DNA from: Paracoccaceae bacterium
GTDB taxonomy: Bacteria > Pseudomonadota > Alphaproteobacteria > Rhodobacterales > Rhodobacteraceae
Direction of reading: 5' to 3'
NCBI GenBank assembly: GCA_016124615.1
Contig: WGNF01000003.1
Coordinates: forward strand, 434,001-498,000
Length of the DNA: 64,000 nt
Shown here: in pieces, positions 37,097-50,875 of the stretch
How the letters are laid out: each line of letters begins with the position of its first letter
Numbering within the stretch: the stretch's first letter is position 1
Position numbers and translations under genes: made by a program
Notes under the pieces: generated by a model
The model's database searches: none
What the model saw: the letters and a program-made list of their open reading frames with translations, nothing else
What the model was told of the DNA's origin: nothing

Positions 37097-38241
37097 CGGC
37101 CCTTCCAGATCCAGCCGCCGCCCAGCACGCGGCTGCCCTCGGGCGCATAGAAGACGCAGGCCTGACCGGGGCTGACGCCTTCTTCCGGGTCGAGCAGTTC
37201 CACCTCGGCCTCGGTGGCCGACAGCGGCCGCAGGATCGCGGCGCGGGGCGGGCGGGTGGAGCGCACCTTGACCTCGACCAGCCACTCGGCCTGCGCGGTC
37301 ATCGGCACGTCGCCCAGCCAGTTCACCTCGCGCAGCGGCACGCGGGTGGTGGCAAGCGCCTCTTTCGGGCCGACGACGACGCGCCGGGCGGCGGGGTCGA
37401 GTTTCACCACGTAAAGCGGATCGCCCATGCCGCCGATGCCAAGGCCGCGGCGCTGGCCGATGGTGTAGTGGATCACGCCGCGATGGGCGCCGATGACATT
37501 GCCCGCCAGATCGACGATCTCGCCCGGGTCGGCGGCGCCGGGGCGCAGCTTTTCGATCACGGCGGCATAGTTGCCGTCGGGCACGAAGCAGATATCCTGG
37601 CTGTCGGGCTTGTCGGCGACCGGCAGCCCGTAGCGCGCGGCCAGCGCCCGGGTTTCCGCCTTCGAGGCCAGATGGCCCAGCGGAAAGCGCAGGTAGGCCA
37701 GCTGGTCCGGCGTGGTCGAGAACAGGAAATAGCTTTGATCGCGCGCGGGGTCGGCGGCGCGGTGCAGTTCCGGCCCGGCGGCGCCCAGCTTGCGCTGGAT
37801 GTAATGCCCGGTCGCCATGCAGTCGGCGTCCAGATCCTTCGCCGTCGCCAGCAGATCCTTGAACTTCACCCGTTCGTTGCAGCGGATGCAGGGCACCGGC
37901 GTCGCGCCGGCAAGGTAGGCATCGGCAAACTCGTCGATCACCGCGTCGCGGAAGATGTTTTCGTAGTCGAGCACGTAATGCGGGAACCCCATCGTTTCCG
38001 CCACCCGCCGCGCATCGTGGATGTCACGCCCCGCGCAGCAGGCGCCCTTTTTCGCCAGCGCCGCGCCGTGGTCGTAGAGTTGCAGGGTGACGCCGACGAC
38101 GTCATAGCCCTCCTCGGCCAGCATCGCGGCGACCACCGAACTGTCGACCCCGCCCGACATCGCCACGACCACGCGCGTATCGGCCGGGGCCTTGGGCAGG
38201 CCCAGCGAATTCAGCGGCAGCAGGGGGCGGTCGAGCGGCAT
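37093..38241 (-). CDS. mnmA: tRNA 2-thiouridine(34) synthase MnmA
   Basis: This 382-residue MnmA has the PP-loop SGGVDSS (29-35), the catalytic Cys121 in [10 protein letters not shown] and the persulfide-carrying Cys218 in SQDICFV. It thiolates the wobble uridine of tRNA-Lys, Glu and Gln using sulfur passed from IscS. The start at 38241 is preceded by GGAAAGGAC on the minus strand; the longer frame upstream lacks coding character. Its stop overlaps that of the GAF gene. Confidence 0.95.
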   Translation of the reverse strand: MPLDRPLLPLNSLGLPKAPADTRVVVAMSGGVDSSVVAAMLAEEGYDVVGVTLQLYDHGAALAKKGACCAGRDIHDARRVAETMGFPHYVLDYENIFRDAVIDEFADAYLAGATPVPCIRCNERVKFKDLLATAKDLDADCMATGHYIQRKLGAAGPELHRAADPARDQSYFLFSTTPDQLAYLRFPLGHLASKAETRALAARYGLPVADKPDSQDICFVPDGNYAAVIEKLRPGAADPGEIVDLAGNVIGAHRGVIHYTIGQRRGLGIGGMGDPLYVVKLDPAARRVVVGPKEALATTRVPLREVNWLGDVPMTAQAEWLVEVKVRSTRPPRAAILRPLSATEAEVELLDPEEGVSPGQACVFYAPEGSRVLGGGWIWKGR

Positions 38242-38267
38242 GGGGTGTCCTTTCCGAGACGTCACGC

Positions 38268-38295
38268 AATATAGGAAAATGCGACATACTCTCAA
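38268..38295 (-). promoter_or_regulatory. sigma-70 type promoter of mnmA
   Basis: On the minus strand the -35 is TTGAGA (38290-38295), the spacer is 16 bases and the -10 is TATATT (38268-38273). The predicted 5' leader to the ATG at 38241 is only about 20 bases. Confidence 0.6.
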
Positions 38296-38362
38296 CCCCC
38301 GGGTTTCATCCGTCCTTAAGCCTGAGCGGCAAGACTTGCCCGACAGGACTGAGGGGACCGCG

Positions 38363-38641
38363 ATGTATCTCAAACGCGTAGACGGGCCGCGGCAGGTGAC
38401 CCTGCCCGATGGCAGCATGCTAAGCCGGGCCGACCTGCCCGCCGCCGACACCCGGCGCTGGGTTGCCAGCCGCAAGGCGGTGGTGGTTCAGGCGGTGACG
38501 CATGGGTTGATCACGCGCGAGGACGCGCTGCAGCGCTATGCCTTGTCGGAAGAAGAATTCGAGCTTTGGCGCGCGGCGGTCGAAGCGCATGGCGTGGCGG
38601 GGCTTAAAGTCACCACGATCCAGAAAAACAGACAGCTTTAA
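38363..38641 (+). CDS. sciP: CtrA inhibitor SciP (DUF1153)
   Basis: This 92-residue helix-turn-helix protein of the DUF1153 family starts [17 protein letters not shown] and contains [19 protein letters not shown] and [17 protein letters not shown], the SciP DNA-binding helices. In Caulobacter SciP represses CtrA-activated promoters late in the cell cycle. It lies directly before ctrA on the same strand. A run of ATG, Shine-Dalgarno GAGGGG and length matches supports the start at 38363. Confidence 0.93.
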   Translation: MYLKRVDGPRQVTLPDGSMLSRADLPAADTRRWVASRKAVVVQAVTHGLITREDALQRYALSEEEFELWRAAVEAHGVAGLKVTTIQKNRQL

Positions 38642-38677
38642 GTTGTTTTTCGCTGGAGCTCAGGCACAGTAACTCCC

Positions 38678-38745
38678 GGTTAACCAATGGCCGTCAGTGT
38701 CGTTAACCGACGGGGGACAGTAGCGGAGTATTGAATATGCGAATC
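38678..38745 (+). promoter_or_regulatory. ctrA upstream region: two GTTAAC half-sites and a GANTC site
   Basis: Between sciP and ctrA lie GGTTAACC (38678-38685) and GTTAACC (38702-38708), whose TTAA cores are 23 bases apart. CtrA binds TTAA half-sites (normally TTAA-N7-TTAA), so these are candidate autoregulatory sites with wide spacing. A GAATC (38741-38745) overlaps the first codons of ctrA and is a CcrM methylation site type, as occurs at Caulobacter ctrA P1. Confidence 0.5.
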
Positions 38746-39447
38746 CTTTTGGTAGAGGATGATCCGGCGACCTCACGCAGCATCGAATTGATGCTGACGC
38801 ATGCCAACCTCAACGTCTATTGCACCGACCTGGGGGAGGAAGGGATCGACCTTGCCAAACTTTATGATTACGACCTGATCCTGCTCGACCTCAACCTGCC
38901 CGACATGCACGGCCATGATGTGCTGCGCCAGCTGCGCCTGGCGCGGGTGGATACGCCGATCCTGATCCTGTCCGGCGCCGACGATACCGAGAACAAGATC
39001 AAGGGCTTCGGTTTCGGCGCCGATGATTACCTGACGAAACCCTTCCACCGCGAGGAATTGGTGGCGCGTATCCACGCGATCATTCGCCGGTCGAAAGGCC
39101 ACGCCCAATCGGTCATCCGCACCGGCCTGATCGAGGTGAACCTGGACGCCAAGACGGTGCAGGCGGTGGGAAAGACGGTGCATCTGACCGGCAAGGAATA
39201 TCAGATGCTGGAGCTTTTAAGCCTGCGCAAAGGCACCACGCTGACAAAAGAGATGTTTCTGAATCATCTTTATGGCGGCATGGATGAACCCGAATTGAAG
39301 ATCATCGACGTCTTCATTTGCAAGCTGCGCAAAAAGCTGGCCGAGGCGACGGGGGGCGAGAATTACATCGATACCGTCTGGGGCCGCGGTTATGTGCTGC
39401 GCGATCCCAATCCGGCAGAGGTGCGGCGGCTCGCCGTCGGGGCCTGA
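38737..39447 (+). CDS. ctrA: cell-cycle response regulator CtrA
   Basis: This 236-residue OmpR-family regulator has a receiver domain with phospho-acceptor Asp51 (LLDLNLPDM) and a winged-helix domain nearly identical to Caulobacter CtrA ([20 protein letters not shown]). In Rhodobacterales CtrA is not essential and drives motility, quorum responses and gene-transfer-agent production rather than replication control. The ATG at 38737 is used, as in the family's MRILL start; an in-frame TTG two codons earlier would add two residues. The C-terminus is conserved through [10 protein letters not shown]. Confidence 0.96.
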   Translation: MRILLVEDDPATSRSIELMLTHANLNVYCTDLGEEGIDLAKLYDYDLILLDLNLPDMHGHDVLRQLRLARVDTPILILSGADDTENKIKGFGFGADDYLTKPFHREELVARIHAIIRRSKGHAQSVIRTGLIEVNLDAKTVQAVGKTVHLTGKEYQMLELLSLRKGTTLTKEMFLNHLYGGMDEPELKIIDVFICKLRKKLAEATGGENYIDTVWGRGYVLRDPNPAEVRRLAVGA

Positions 39448-39528
39448 CCCCGCCGCGCCCGTGCCGCAATGACACGAAGGCCACCACTCGCGTCTGGACC
39501 TCTCCGGGGCCGCCTCCTATCACAATAG

Positions 39529-41679
<2,151 letters not shown>

Positions 41680-41681
41680 CG

Positions 41682-43772
41682 ATGGCGGGTCGGCCAGAGA
41701 TCCTGTTTCCGCTGTTCGCCAGCCTGGAAACGCTGGAAGGCGTTGGCCCGAAGACGGCCGAGGCGCTGGGGGGCTTGGCGATCGAGCGGCCGCGCGACGT
41801 GCTGTTCACGCTGCCGCAGGCGGGGGTGGATCGCAGCCGCCGCGACTCGGTGCGCGCGGTGGTGCCGCCTGCGGTGGTCACGGTCGAGGTGACGGTGGGC
41901 GCGCATTTCCCGCCGCGCACCAAGGGGCGGCCCTACCGGGTCGCGGTGCGCGATGCGCAGGTGGAGTTTCAGCTCGTCTTCTTCCACGCCCGGGCGGATT
42001 ATCTGCAAAAGCTGCTGCCGACCGGCCAGCGGCGGCTGGTGTCGGGCAAGGTGGAGCTGTTCGACGGCATCGCCCAGATCGTGCACCCCGACCATGTGCT
42101 GCGGCCAGAGGAGGCGGGAGATCTGCCCGCGTTCGAGCCGGTCTACCCGCTGACCGCCGGGATCACCCAGAAGGGCATGGCCAAGGCCGCCGCCTCGGCG
42201 CTGGCGCGGGCGCCAGTGCTGGCGGAATGGATCGACGGGGCGCTGAAGGTGCGCGAGGGCTGGCCGGACTGGCATCTGGCGGTGGCCGCCGCCCATGCGC
42301 CGCAGACCCCGGCCGACCTTGCGCCCAGTGCCCCGGCGCGGCAACGGCTGGCCTATGACGAGCTTCTGGCGCATCAGCTGACGCTGGCGCTGGCCCGCGC
42401 CAGCCTGCGGCGGGGCAAGGGCCGGGCCACGGTGGGCACTGGAGCTTTGCAGCGCAAGGTTCTGGCATCACTGCCTTATCGGCAGACCGGCGCACAAGAG
42501 CGGGCGGCGGCAGAGATCGCGGCCGACATGGCCTCGCCGCTGCGGATGAACCGGCTTTTGCAGGGCGACGTGGGGTCGGGCAAGACGCTGGTGGCCTTCC
42601 TCGCGCTGACGGCGGCGGTCGAGGCGGGCGGTCAGGGCGTGATGATGGCGCCGACCGAGATCCTTGCGCGCCAACATCTGGACAGTCTGCGCCCGCTGGC
42701 CGAGGCGGCGGGCGTGGTGCTGGAACTGCTGACCGGGCGCGACAAGGGCGCCGAACGGGCGGCCAAGCTAGCGGCGCTGGCACGGGGTGACATTCAGGTG
42801 CTGGTCGGCACCCATGCGGTGTTTCAACGCGATGTGGAATTCCACGATCTGCGGCTGGCGGTGGTCGACGAACAGCACCGGTTCGGTGTTTCGCAGCGGA
42901 TGGAACTGGCCGACAAGGGCCAGCACGCCGACGTGCTGGTGATGACGGCGACGCCGATCCCGCGCAGCCTGAGCCTTGCGCAATACGGCGACATGGATGT
43001 TTCGGTGCTGGATGAAAAGCCCGCGGGGCGCAAGCCGGTGGCAACGGCGCTGATCTCGGCTGGCCGGATGGATGAGGTCGTGGCCCATCTGCGCCGCGCG
43101 GTGGCCGAGGGGCGACAGGCCTACTGGGTCTGCCCGCTGGTCGAGGAAAGCGAGTTGACCGACATGACGGCGGCCGAGGAACGCTTCAAACGGCTGCGCG
43201 CCAGTCTGGGTGAGGGCGTGGTGGGGCTGGTGCATGGGCAGTTGCCGCCAACCGAGAAGGACGCCGCGATGGCGCGGTTCGTGGCCGGTGACACCAAGGT
43301 GCTGGTGGCGACGACGGTGATCGAGGTCGGGGTGAACGTGCCCAACGCTTCGATCATGGTGATCGAGCGGGCGGAAAGCTTCGGGCTGGCGCAGTTGCAC
43401 CAGCTGCGCGGCCGGGTCGGGCGCGGGTCGGCCGAATCGACCTGCCTCTTGATGTATCAACCGCCGCTGAGCGAGGGTGGCAAGCGGCGGCTGGGCATCC
43501 TGCGCGACACCGACGACGGCTTTCGCATCGCCGAGGAAGACCTCGCGATGCGCGGCGCGGGCGACCTGATCGGCACGGCGCAATCCGGCCTGCCGCAATT
43601 CCGCATCGCCGATCTGGAACGCCAGTCGGCGCTGATGGCGGTGGCGCAAACCGATGCGCGGCGGCTGCTGGCCGACGATCCGGCGCTGTCCAGCCCACGC
43701 GGGCAGGCGGTGCGGGTGCTGCTGTGGCTGATGGAACAGGACCGTGCGATTCGGCTGATGGGCGTGGGTTGA
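41682..43772 (+). CDS. recG: ATP-dependent DNA helicase RecG
   Basis: This 696-residue RecG has an N-terminal wedge (OB) domain and helicase motifs GDVGSGKT (I), VDEQHRFGVSQR (II) and the C-terminal TRG-like segment QLRGRVGRGSAEST. It remodels stalled forks and Holliday junctions. The start at 41682 begins just after the ligA stop; a much longer open frame upstream overlaps ligA in another frame and was not used. SSB, its partner, is encoded near 15 kb. Confidence 0.95.
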   Translation: MAGRPEILFPLFASLETLEGVGPKTAEALGGLAIERPRDVLFTLPQAGVDRSRRDSVRAVVPPAVVTVEVTVGAHFPPRTKGRPYRVAVRDAQVEFQLVFFHARADYLQKLLPTGQRRLVSGKVELFDGIAQIVHPDHVLRPEEAGDLPAFEPVYPLTAGITQKGMAKAAASALARAPVLAEWIDGALKVREGWPDWHLAVAAAHAPQTPADLAPSAPARQRLAYDELLAHQLTLALARASLRRGKGRATVGTGALQRKVLASLPYRQTGAQERAAAEIAADMASPLRMNRLLQGDVGSGKTLVAFLALTAAVEAGGQGVMMAPTEILARQHLDSLRPLAEAAGVVLELLTGRDKGAERAAKLAALARGDIQVLVGTHAVFQRDVEFHDLRLAVVDEQHRFGVSQRMELADKGQHADVLVMTATPIPRSLSLAQYGDMDVSVLDEKPAGRKPVATALISAGRMDEVVAHLRRAVAEGRQAYWVCPLVEESELTDMTAAEERFKRLRASLGEGVVGLVHGQLPPTEKDAAMARFVAGDTKVLVATTVIEVGVNVPNASIMVIERAESFGLAQLHQLRGRVGRGSAESTCLLMYQPPLSEGGKRRLGILRDTDDGFRIAEEDLAMRGAGDLIGTAQSGLPQFRIADLERQSALMAVAQTDARRLLADDPALSSPRGQAVRVLLWLMEQDRAIRLMGVG

Positions 43773-43788
43773 TGGTTTGTTCCTGAAT

Positions 43789-43803
43789 GTTCCTAAAAAG
43801 TTC
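43789..43803 (+). promoter_or_regulatory. LexA box (GTTC-N7-GTTC)
   Basis: Perfect direct repeat GTTC (43789-43792), 7 bases, GTTC (43800-43803), the LexA site defined in Rhodobacter sphaeroides. A third GTTC lies at 43779-43782. It sits 59 bases before the ATG of the 40-residue gene and 17 bases after the recG stop. A TAATAT (43819-43824) just downstream is a possible -10. Confidence 0.7.
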
Positions 43804-43861
43804 TTTACACGCCAAGGTTAATATGAGAACAAATGAGCAACCTGAACCAAGGAGGTTGCCG

Positions 43862-43984
43862 ATGTTGACCCAACTCAAGTCCGCCCTGTCGCGCACCACG
43901 CCGACCCTTCTTGCCGATGCCGCCGGTGTTGTGGCGCTGGTCACCCTGCTGGTGGTCAGCCTGTCGCTGCCCGGCATCGTCTGA
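43862..43984 (+). CDS. 40-residue membrane protein, probably SOS-regulated
   Basis: A short gene with a strong AAGGAGG ribosome-binding site 6-12 bases before ATG 43862. The N-terminal half is polar and Thr/Ser-rich (MLTQLKSALSRTTPTLLADA). The C-terminal half is one hydrophobic helix ending SLSLPGIV at the very end, giving an N-in, tail-anchored topology. It lies behind a perfect LexA box, so it is expected to be induced by DNA damage. Small SOS membrane proteins in other bacteria (SulA-independent division inhibitors such as SidA, or toxins such as TisB) are analogues by layout, not by sequence. Confidence 0.72.
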   Translation: MLTQLKSALSRTTPTLLADAAGVVALVTLLVVSLSLPGIV

Positions 43985-44141
43985 CGATTTCTGCCTGCGA
44001 TCTCTGCCGGTCGTCCCGCATCCTGTCCCCAACTGGTGCCGCAGCGGCTCTGCCTCGCCTCTGCCCGACCGAATCCCCCGGAGACGCTACTTGCCGCCGC
44101 CATCCCCCCGGATGCGCGGCGGTCTTCTTTTGGCGGCGGCG

Positions 44142-44594
44142 TCAGGCGGTCTGCGCGGCTTCGGCCTGCGCCATCGCCTCGGCTGTCGCCTCCAGCGCCA
44201 GCATGATCGAGGCGTGGCGGTTCTTGTAGTCGCGCGCGGGCAGCAGCACCTCCAGCCCGTCGAACGGGGCGGCGGGCACCGGGCCGCCCTCTTTCAGCAT
44301 GGCGCGCAGCGCGTCGCGGGCGGCCTCTACTTCGGCCCGCGTCCGTCCAAGGATATGCGCGCCGACCACCGAAGCCGAAGCCTGCCCCAGCGCGCAAGCC
44401 TTCACATCCTGCCCGAAGGCGGCAATGCGGCCGTCCTTCATCGCGATATCGACGGTCACGGTCGATCCGCACAGCGGCGAGCGGCGCTTGACCGTGGCAT
44501 CGGGATGATCGAGCCGCTTGGTCAGCGGAATCGACGCCGCGAGCGCGAGGATGCGCTGCGAATAAAGCTTGATCAGGTCGGTGTCGCTGCTCAT
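44142..44594 (-). CDS. IscU/NifU-N family iron-sulfur scaffold-like protein lacking the third Cys
   Basis: This 150-residue protein follows the IscU/SufU fold: SPLCGSTVTVDI with Cys42, VKACALGQASASV with Cys67 and the C-terminal KNRHASIMLALEA. In classical scaffolds the last segment reads HCS and supplies the third cluster ligand; here the residues are His127-Ala128-Ser129, so the Cys is absent. It may carry a cluster with other ligands, or serve as an accessory or regulatory protein. It is divergent from hisI. The start at 44594 precedes an alternative upstream Met. Confidence 0.82.
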   Translation of the reverse strand: MSSDTDLIKLYSQRILALAASIPLTKRLDHPDATVKRRSPLCGSTVTVDIAMKDGRIAAFGQDVKACALGQASASVVGAHILGRTRAEVEAARDALRAMLKEGGPVPAAPFDGLEVLLPARDYKNRHASIMLALEATAEAMAQAEAAQTA

Positions 44595-44660
44595 GGCTTT
44601 TCCTTGGCTCTCTGACGCCATAGATAGAGGCGCCGCCCGGATTTGCAAAGGAGCCCGGCC

Positions 44661-45020
44661 ATGACCTTCGACCCCGCCACGCTGCAGTTCGACGCCGCCG
44701 GGCTGATCCCCGCCATCGCGCAGGACCATGCCAGCGGCGAGGTGCTGATGCTGGCCTGGATGAACGCCGAGGCGGTGGCAAGGACGCTGGCGACCGGGCG
44801 GGTGACCTATTGGTCGCGCTCGCGTCAGGCGTTCTGGGTCAAGGGCGAAACCTCTGGCCATGTGCAGCACCTGGTGGAACTGCGGCTGGATTGCGACCGC
44901 GACTGCCTTCTGATGCAGGTGGAACAGGCGGGGCCGGCCTGCCACACTAACCGGCGTTCGTGCTTCTACACGGCGGTGCGGGACGGCGAAGAGGTCGAGA
45001 TTCTGGCGCCGATGGTGTGA
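44661..45020 (+). CDS. hisI: phosphoribosyl-AMP cyclohydrolase
   Basis: This 119-residue HisI has the metal-binding pattern LDCDRDC (Cys78, Asp79, Asp81) and ACHTNRRSC (Cys94, Cys101), typical of the zinc- and magnesium-dependent enzyme. It opens the purine ring of PR-AMP in histidine synthesis. It lacks a HisE domain, so that step must be encoded elsewhere. AAGGAG precedes the ATG by 7 bases, fixing the start. Confidence 0.95.
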   Translation: MTFDPATLQFDAAGLIPAIAQDHASGEVLMLAWMNAEAVARTLATGRVTYWSRSRQAFWVKGETSGHVQHLVELRLDCDRDCLLMQVEQAGPACHTNRRSCFYTAVRDGEEVEILAPMV

Positions 45021-45093
45021 GCGGCAGGGGGCGCGAGCGGGGGTTTTGCACCCCCGCACCCCCGCAGGATATTTGCGCCAAGATGAATGGGGA
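45021..45093. repeat. extragenic GC-rich plus GGATATTT repeat, copy B
   Basis: The convergent gap between hisI and gluQ consists of G-rich and C-rich blocks capable of pairing (GAGCGGGGGTTTTGCACCCCCGC) followed by GGATATTTGCGCCAAGATGAATGGGG. It shares the core GGATATTTG-x-GCCAAGATGAA with copy C at 50803-50866. The hairpin probably ends transcription from one or both sides. Confidence 0.65.
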
Positions 45094-45945
45094 TCAGGCG
45101 AGGCCGACCAAGCGGCGGATGTCCTGTGGGCTGGCGCCCTCGGCGCGGTAGCGGCTGAGGGCGCGGGCGTCGTCGCGTTTGGCCAGCCGCTTGCCCTCGG
45201 CGTCGCGGATCAGGTGGTGGTGGTGGTAGGCGGGCGTTGGCAGGCCGAGCAGGCCCTGCAAGAGGACGTGCAGGAAGGTCGCCTCGAACAGGTCGGCGCC
45301 GCGCACCACCTCGGTGATCTGCTGGCGGGCATCGTCCACCACCACGGCAAGGTGATAGGCGGCGGCGCCGATATCCTTGCGGGCCAGCACGATGTCGCCC
45401 ATCGCGGCGATCAGCTGTGTGGGGTCGAGGGTGTGACGGCCGGGATGAAGCGCCCCGGTTTCGTCGAAGGCCAGCCCGGCCGGAATGGCGGCGCAGGCGC
45501 GGGCCATGTCCAGCCGGATCGCGTCGCCGGGCTGACGGTCCTGCATCGGGCGCTGGCGGCAGGTGCCGGGATAGACCGGGCCGTCTGGCATCAGCGACGC
45601 TGCGCCCTCTTGCGGGGCCGACAGCGCGGCCTGAATGTCGGCACGGGTGCAGCGGCAGGGATAACACAGGCCCATGGCGATCAATCGGTCGAGCGCGGCA
45701 TCGTAATCGGGCAGATGGTCGGACTGGCGCAGCACCGGCACTTGCCATCGGATTCCCAGCCAGGCGAGATCGTCATAGATCGCCGCCTCGTAGTCCGGGC
45801 GCACCCGGGCGCGGTCGGTATCCTCGATCCGCAGCAGGAAGGCGCCGCCATGCTCGCAGGCGCGGTCATACCCGAGCAGGGCGGAATAGGCATGGCCAAG
45901 GTGCAGCGGCCCCGTGGGCGATGGTGCAAACCTCGTGCGATACAT
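45094..45945 (-). CDS. gluQ: tRNA glutamyl-Q(34) synthetase GluQ
   Basis: This 283-residue protein is a truncated glutamyl-tRNA synthetase. It has APSPTGPLHLGH at the N-terminus, Zn-ligand region CYPCRCTR (Cys94, Cys97, Cys99) and the KMSKS-like KRLAKRD segment, but no anticodon-binding domain. That is the mark of GluQ, which glutamylates queuosine 34 of tRNA-Asp. The ATG at 45945 overlaps the trmFO stop by one base. A longer upstream start (45966) would run into trmFO. Confidence 0.93.
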   Translation of the reverse strand: MYRTRFAPSPTGPLHLGHAYSALLGYDRACEHGGAFLLRIEDTDRARVRPDYEAAIYDDLAWLGIRWQVPVLRQSDHLPDYDAALDRLIAMGLCYPCRCTRADIQAALSAPQEGAASLMPDGPVYPGTCRQRPMQDRQPGDAIRLDMARACAAIPAGLAFDETGALHPGRHTLDPTQLIAAMGDIVLARKDIGAAAYHLAVVVDDARQQITEVVRGADLFEATFLHVLLQGLLGLPTPAYHHHHLIRDAEGKRLAKRDDARALSRYRAEGASPQDIRRLVGLA

Positions 45946-47288
45946 CAGGACTGGCCTGCAAGCCATTCCTTAAAAGCCATTTTCGCGCGGTCCGTGTAGC
46001 CCTTGTAGCGGTCTTTCCGGCCCTTGCGGCCACCCCGCGCGGCATCGAGCGGCGGGAACAGGCCGAAGTTCACGTTCATCGGCTGGAAGGTTTTCGCATC
46101 GGCGCCGCCGGTGATGTGATGCACCAGCGCGCCCATCGCCGTCTCAGGCGGCGGCGCGTCAAGCTGCTGGCCCCGGATCGTGGCGACGGCAAGTCGCCCG
46201 GCCAGCAGGCCCATCGCGGCGCTTTCCACATAGCCCTCGACCCCCGTGATCTGGCCTGCGAAGCGCAGATGCGGGCGCGAGCGCAGCCGCAGCTGTGCAT
46301 CGAGCAGGCGCGGAGAGTTGAGGAAGGTGTTGCGATGGATCCCGCCGAGGCGCGCGAAGCTGGCATCCTGCAAGCCGGGAATCATCCGGAAAACATCCAC
46401 TTGTGCGCCGTACTTCATTTTCGTCTGGAAGCCGACGATGTTGTAGAGCGTGCCGAGCGCATTGTCGCGGCGCAGTTGCACCACGGCATAGGCCTTGTCG
46501 GTCGGGCGATGCGCGTTGGTCAGGCCGATCGGCTTCATCGGGCCAAAGCGCAGCGTTTCGCGGCCGCGTTCGGCCATTACTTCGATCGGCAGGCAGCCGT
46601 CGAAATAACCCGCCGTCTCGCCCTCGTGAAACACGGTCTTGTCGGCGGCCAGCAGGGCGTCGATGAACGCCTCATACTCGGCCTTGGTCATCGGGCAGTT
46701 GAGGTAGGCGGTGCGCTCTTCCTCGGTTTCGCCCTTGTCATAGCGCGACTGGCGCCAGGCCACCGACATGTCGACCGTCTCGGCATGCACGATGGGGGCG
46801 ATGGCGTCGAAGAAGGCCAGCGCCTCGGTGCCAGTCTCGGCGCGGATCGCCTCGGCCAGCGTGCCGGAGGTCAAGGGGCCGGTGGCGATGATCCAGTGGC
46901 CGGTCGAGGGAAGGGCGGTAACTTCTTCCTCCGACACAGAAATCATCGGGTGGGCGCGAAGGCGTTCGGTCACGGTGCGGGCGAATGCCTCGCGGTCTAC
47001 CGCCAGGGCGCCACCGGCTGGCAGGGCATGGGCGTCGGCGGTGGCCATGATCAGCCCGCCCGCTGCCCGCATTTCCCAGTGCAAAAGGCCGACGGCGTTC
47101 TGTTCGTCATCGTCCGAGCGGAACGAGTTGGAACAGACCATCTCGGCTAGGTTGCCGGTCTGGTGGGCGAAGGTGCCGACCTTCGGCCGCATCTCGTGGA
47201 TGACGACGGAAATCCCGCGCTCGGCCGCCTGCCATGCGGCTTCGGACCCGGCCATGCCGCCGCCGACGATGTGGAGTGTCTCGCTCAT
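45945..47288 (-). CDS. trmFO: folate-dependent tRNA m5U54 methyltransferase TrmFO
   Basis: This 447-residue flavoprotein has FAD-binding [13 protein letters not shown] and Cys52 in MVCSNSF, the family's active cysteine, with the GidA-like remainder ending near [16 protein letters not shown]. It makes m5U54 from methylenetetrahydrofolate. It is frequent in Firmicutes and alphaproteobacteria, replacing TrmA. It overlaps a winged-helix gene at its start and gluQ at its end. Confidence 0.94.
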   Translation of the reverse strand: MSETLHIVGGGMAGSEAAWQAAERGISVVIHEMRPKVGTFAHQTGNLAEMVCSNSFRSDDDEQNAVGLLHWEMRAAGGLIMATADAHALPAGGALAVDREAFARTVTERLRAHPMISVSEEEVTALPSTGHWIIATGPLTSGTLAEAIRAETGTEALAFFDAIAPIVHAETVDMSVAWRQSRYDKGETEEERTAYLNCPMTKAEYEAFIDALLAADKTVFHEGETAGYFDGCLPIEVMAERGRETLRFGPMKPIGLTNAHRPTDKAYAVVQLRRDNALGTLYNIVGFQTKMKYGAQVDVFRMIPGLQDASFARLGGIHRNTFLNSPRLLDAQLRLRSRPHLRFAGQITGVEGYVESAAMGLLAGRLAVATIRGQQLDAPPPETAMGALVHHITGGADAKTFQPMNVNFGLFPPLDAARGGRKGRKDRYKGYTDRAKMAFKEWLAGQS

Positions 47289-47610
47289 GCGCCGGTCTTA
47301 GGGCCTTCCGGCGCGCGCGACAAGGCGGCGCATTCGGCGGCGTGGAAGGCGGCGGCATCGCTGCCGTCGAAGCGGCCCAGACGGGCGGCGAGGTCGAAGA
47401 ACCCGCGGCCCGGCAGCGCCGTCGCCCGGCTGACGACGCGTGCGGCGACAAACGGCTGACCGGCCGCCGCATCGTCAACCATCGTCGCCTCAAGCAGGGC
47501 TGTAACCTGCGCGATCACGCCCGGCGGCGACAGGCCCATCGCCGCCGCGGCCTCGGCATAGGTCACACATGCGGGCTGCGCCAGAAGCCATTGGCGCAGC
47601 CCGCTTTTGC

Positions 47611-47614
<4 letters not shown>
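47285..47614 (-). CDS. 109-residue winged-helix-like protein of unknown function
   Basis: A small basic N-terminus ([14 protein letters not shown]) precedes a helix-turn-helix-like stretch ([20 protein letters not shown], about 16-35) and a second part containing [30 protein letters not shown]. This pattern resembles small winged-helix proteins, but no family is recognised. It overlaps gyrA and trmFO by four bases at each end, so it must be translated with them. A DNA- or RNA-binding role is a guess from the fold. Confidence 0.72.
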
Positions 47615-50337
<2,723 letters not shown>

Positions 50338-50383
50338 GTGGGTCCGATCTTCTGGCTGCGATGCTCAACATCTGGCTGGCCGG

Positions 50384-50413
50384 ACTATATCCGATGCAGG
50401 CGCGGGGGTGCAA
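50384..50413 (-). promoter_or_regulatory. sigma-70 type promoter of gyrA
   Basis: On the minus strand the -35 is TTGCAC (50408-50413), the spacer is 18 bases and the -10 is TATAGT (50384-50389). The predicted start lies about 40 bases before the gyrA ATG at 50337. Confidence 0.55.
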
Positions 50414-50532
50414 TGGCGTGTGGCCACGTGCTTTGGCAGCCGCCGGGCCGGAGTGACAACATACTGTTTTCATTGAAAATAAATTCCAATGTGACAGACT
50501 TCGTGAATGGGGGGGTCATCACGGAGTGATCC

Positions 50533-50802
50533 ATGCAAGGGACCGAGACCGAACTGATGCTGAAGGGCTACGGCCTGACCACGGCCGAGTTCTATTATCG
50601 TCTGCCGGACTACCGCCGGGTGCTGAACAGCTACCTGTGGCAGGATTACGATCTGGCGCCGGATTACCCGCGCCTGTTCAAGTTCATCGAGTTCTGGCAG
50701 GAAAAGATCGAAGGGCCGCTGCATTCCGTCCGCTTCACCCACCGCAAGCTGATCGCGGCGGGGGAGTGGCGCAACGTGGTGGGCGAGTTCCGGCTGAACT
50801 AG
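50533..50802 (+). CDS. usg: Usg family protein
   Basis: This 89-residue protein matches the Usg family known upstream of trpF in Caulobacter: LKGYGLTTAEFYYRLPDYRRVLNSYLWQDYDLAP, then FIEFWQEKIEGPLHSVR. Its function is unknown. Here it stands alone, divergent from gyrA, with no trp gene next to it in the window. GGAGTGATCC precedes the ATG. No membrane segment or signal is seen; it is probably cytoplasmic. Confidence 0.85.
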   Translation: MQGTETELMLKGYGLTTAEFYYRLPDYRRVLNSYLWQDYDLAPDYPRLFKFIEFWQEKIEGPLHSVRFTHRKLIAAGEWRNVVGEFRLN

Positions 50803-50866
50803 GTTCCCCGCCGGGGGCTGCGGCAGCCTCCGGTGGGGATATTTGGGCCAAGATGAACGGGTAAGC
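50803..50866. repeat. extragenic GC-rich plus GGATATTT repeat, copy C
   Basis: Starting immediately after the usg stop and lying before the convergent ornithine cyclodeaminase gene, this has a GC-rich hairpin (GCCGGGGGCTGCGGCAGCC part) followed by GGATATTTGGGCCAAGATGAACGGG, closely matching copy B. It fills most of the 73-bp gap and may serve as a terminator. Confidence 0.65.
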
Positions 50867-50875
50867 GGGCGCGGG

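Noticed and set aside
43821-43861. GAAC repeats downstream of the LexA box as a second SOS box
   Set aside because: The two GAAC copies are 13 bases apart, not the required 7.
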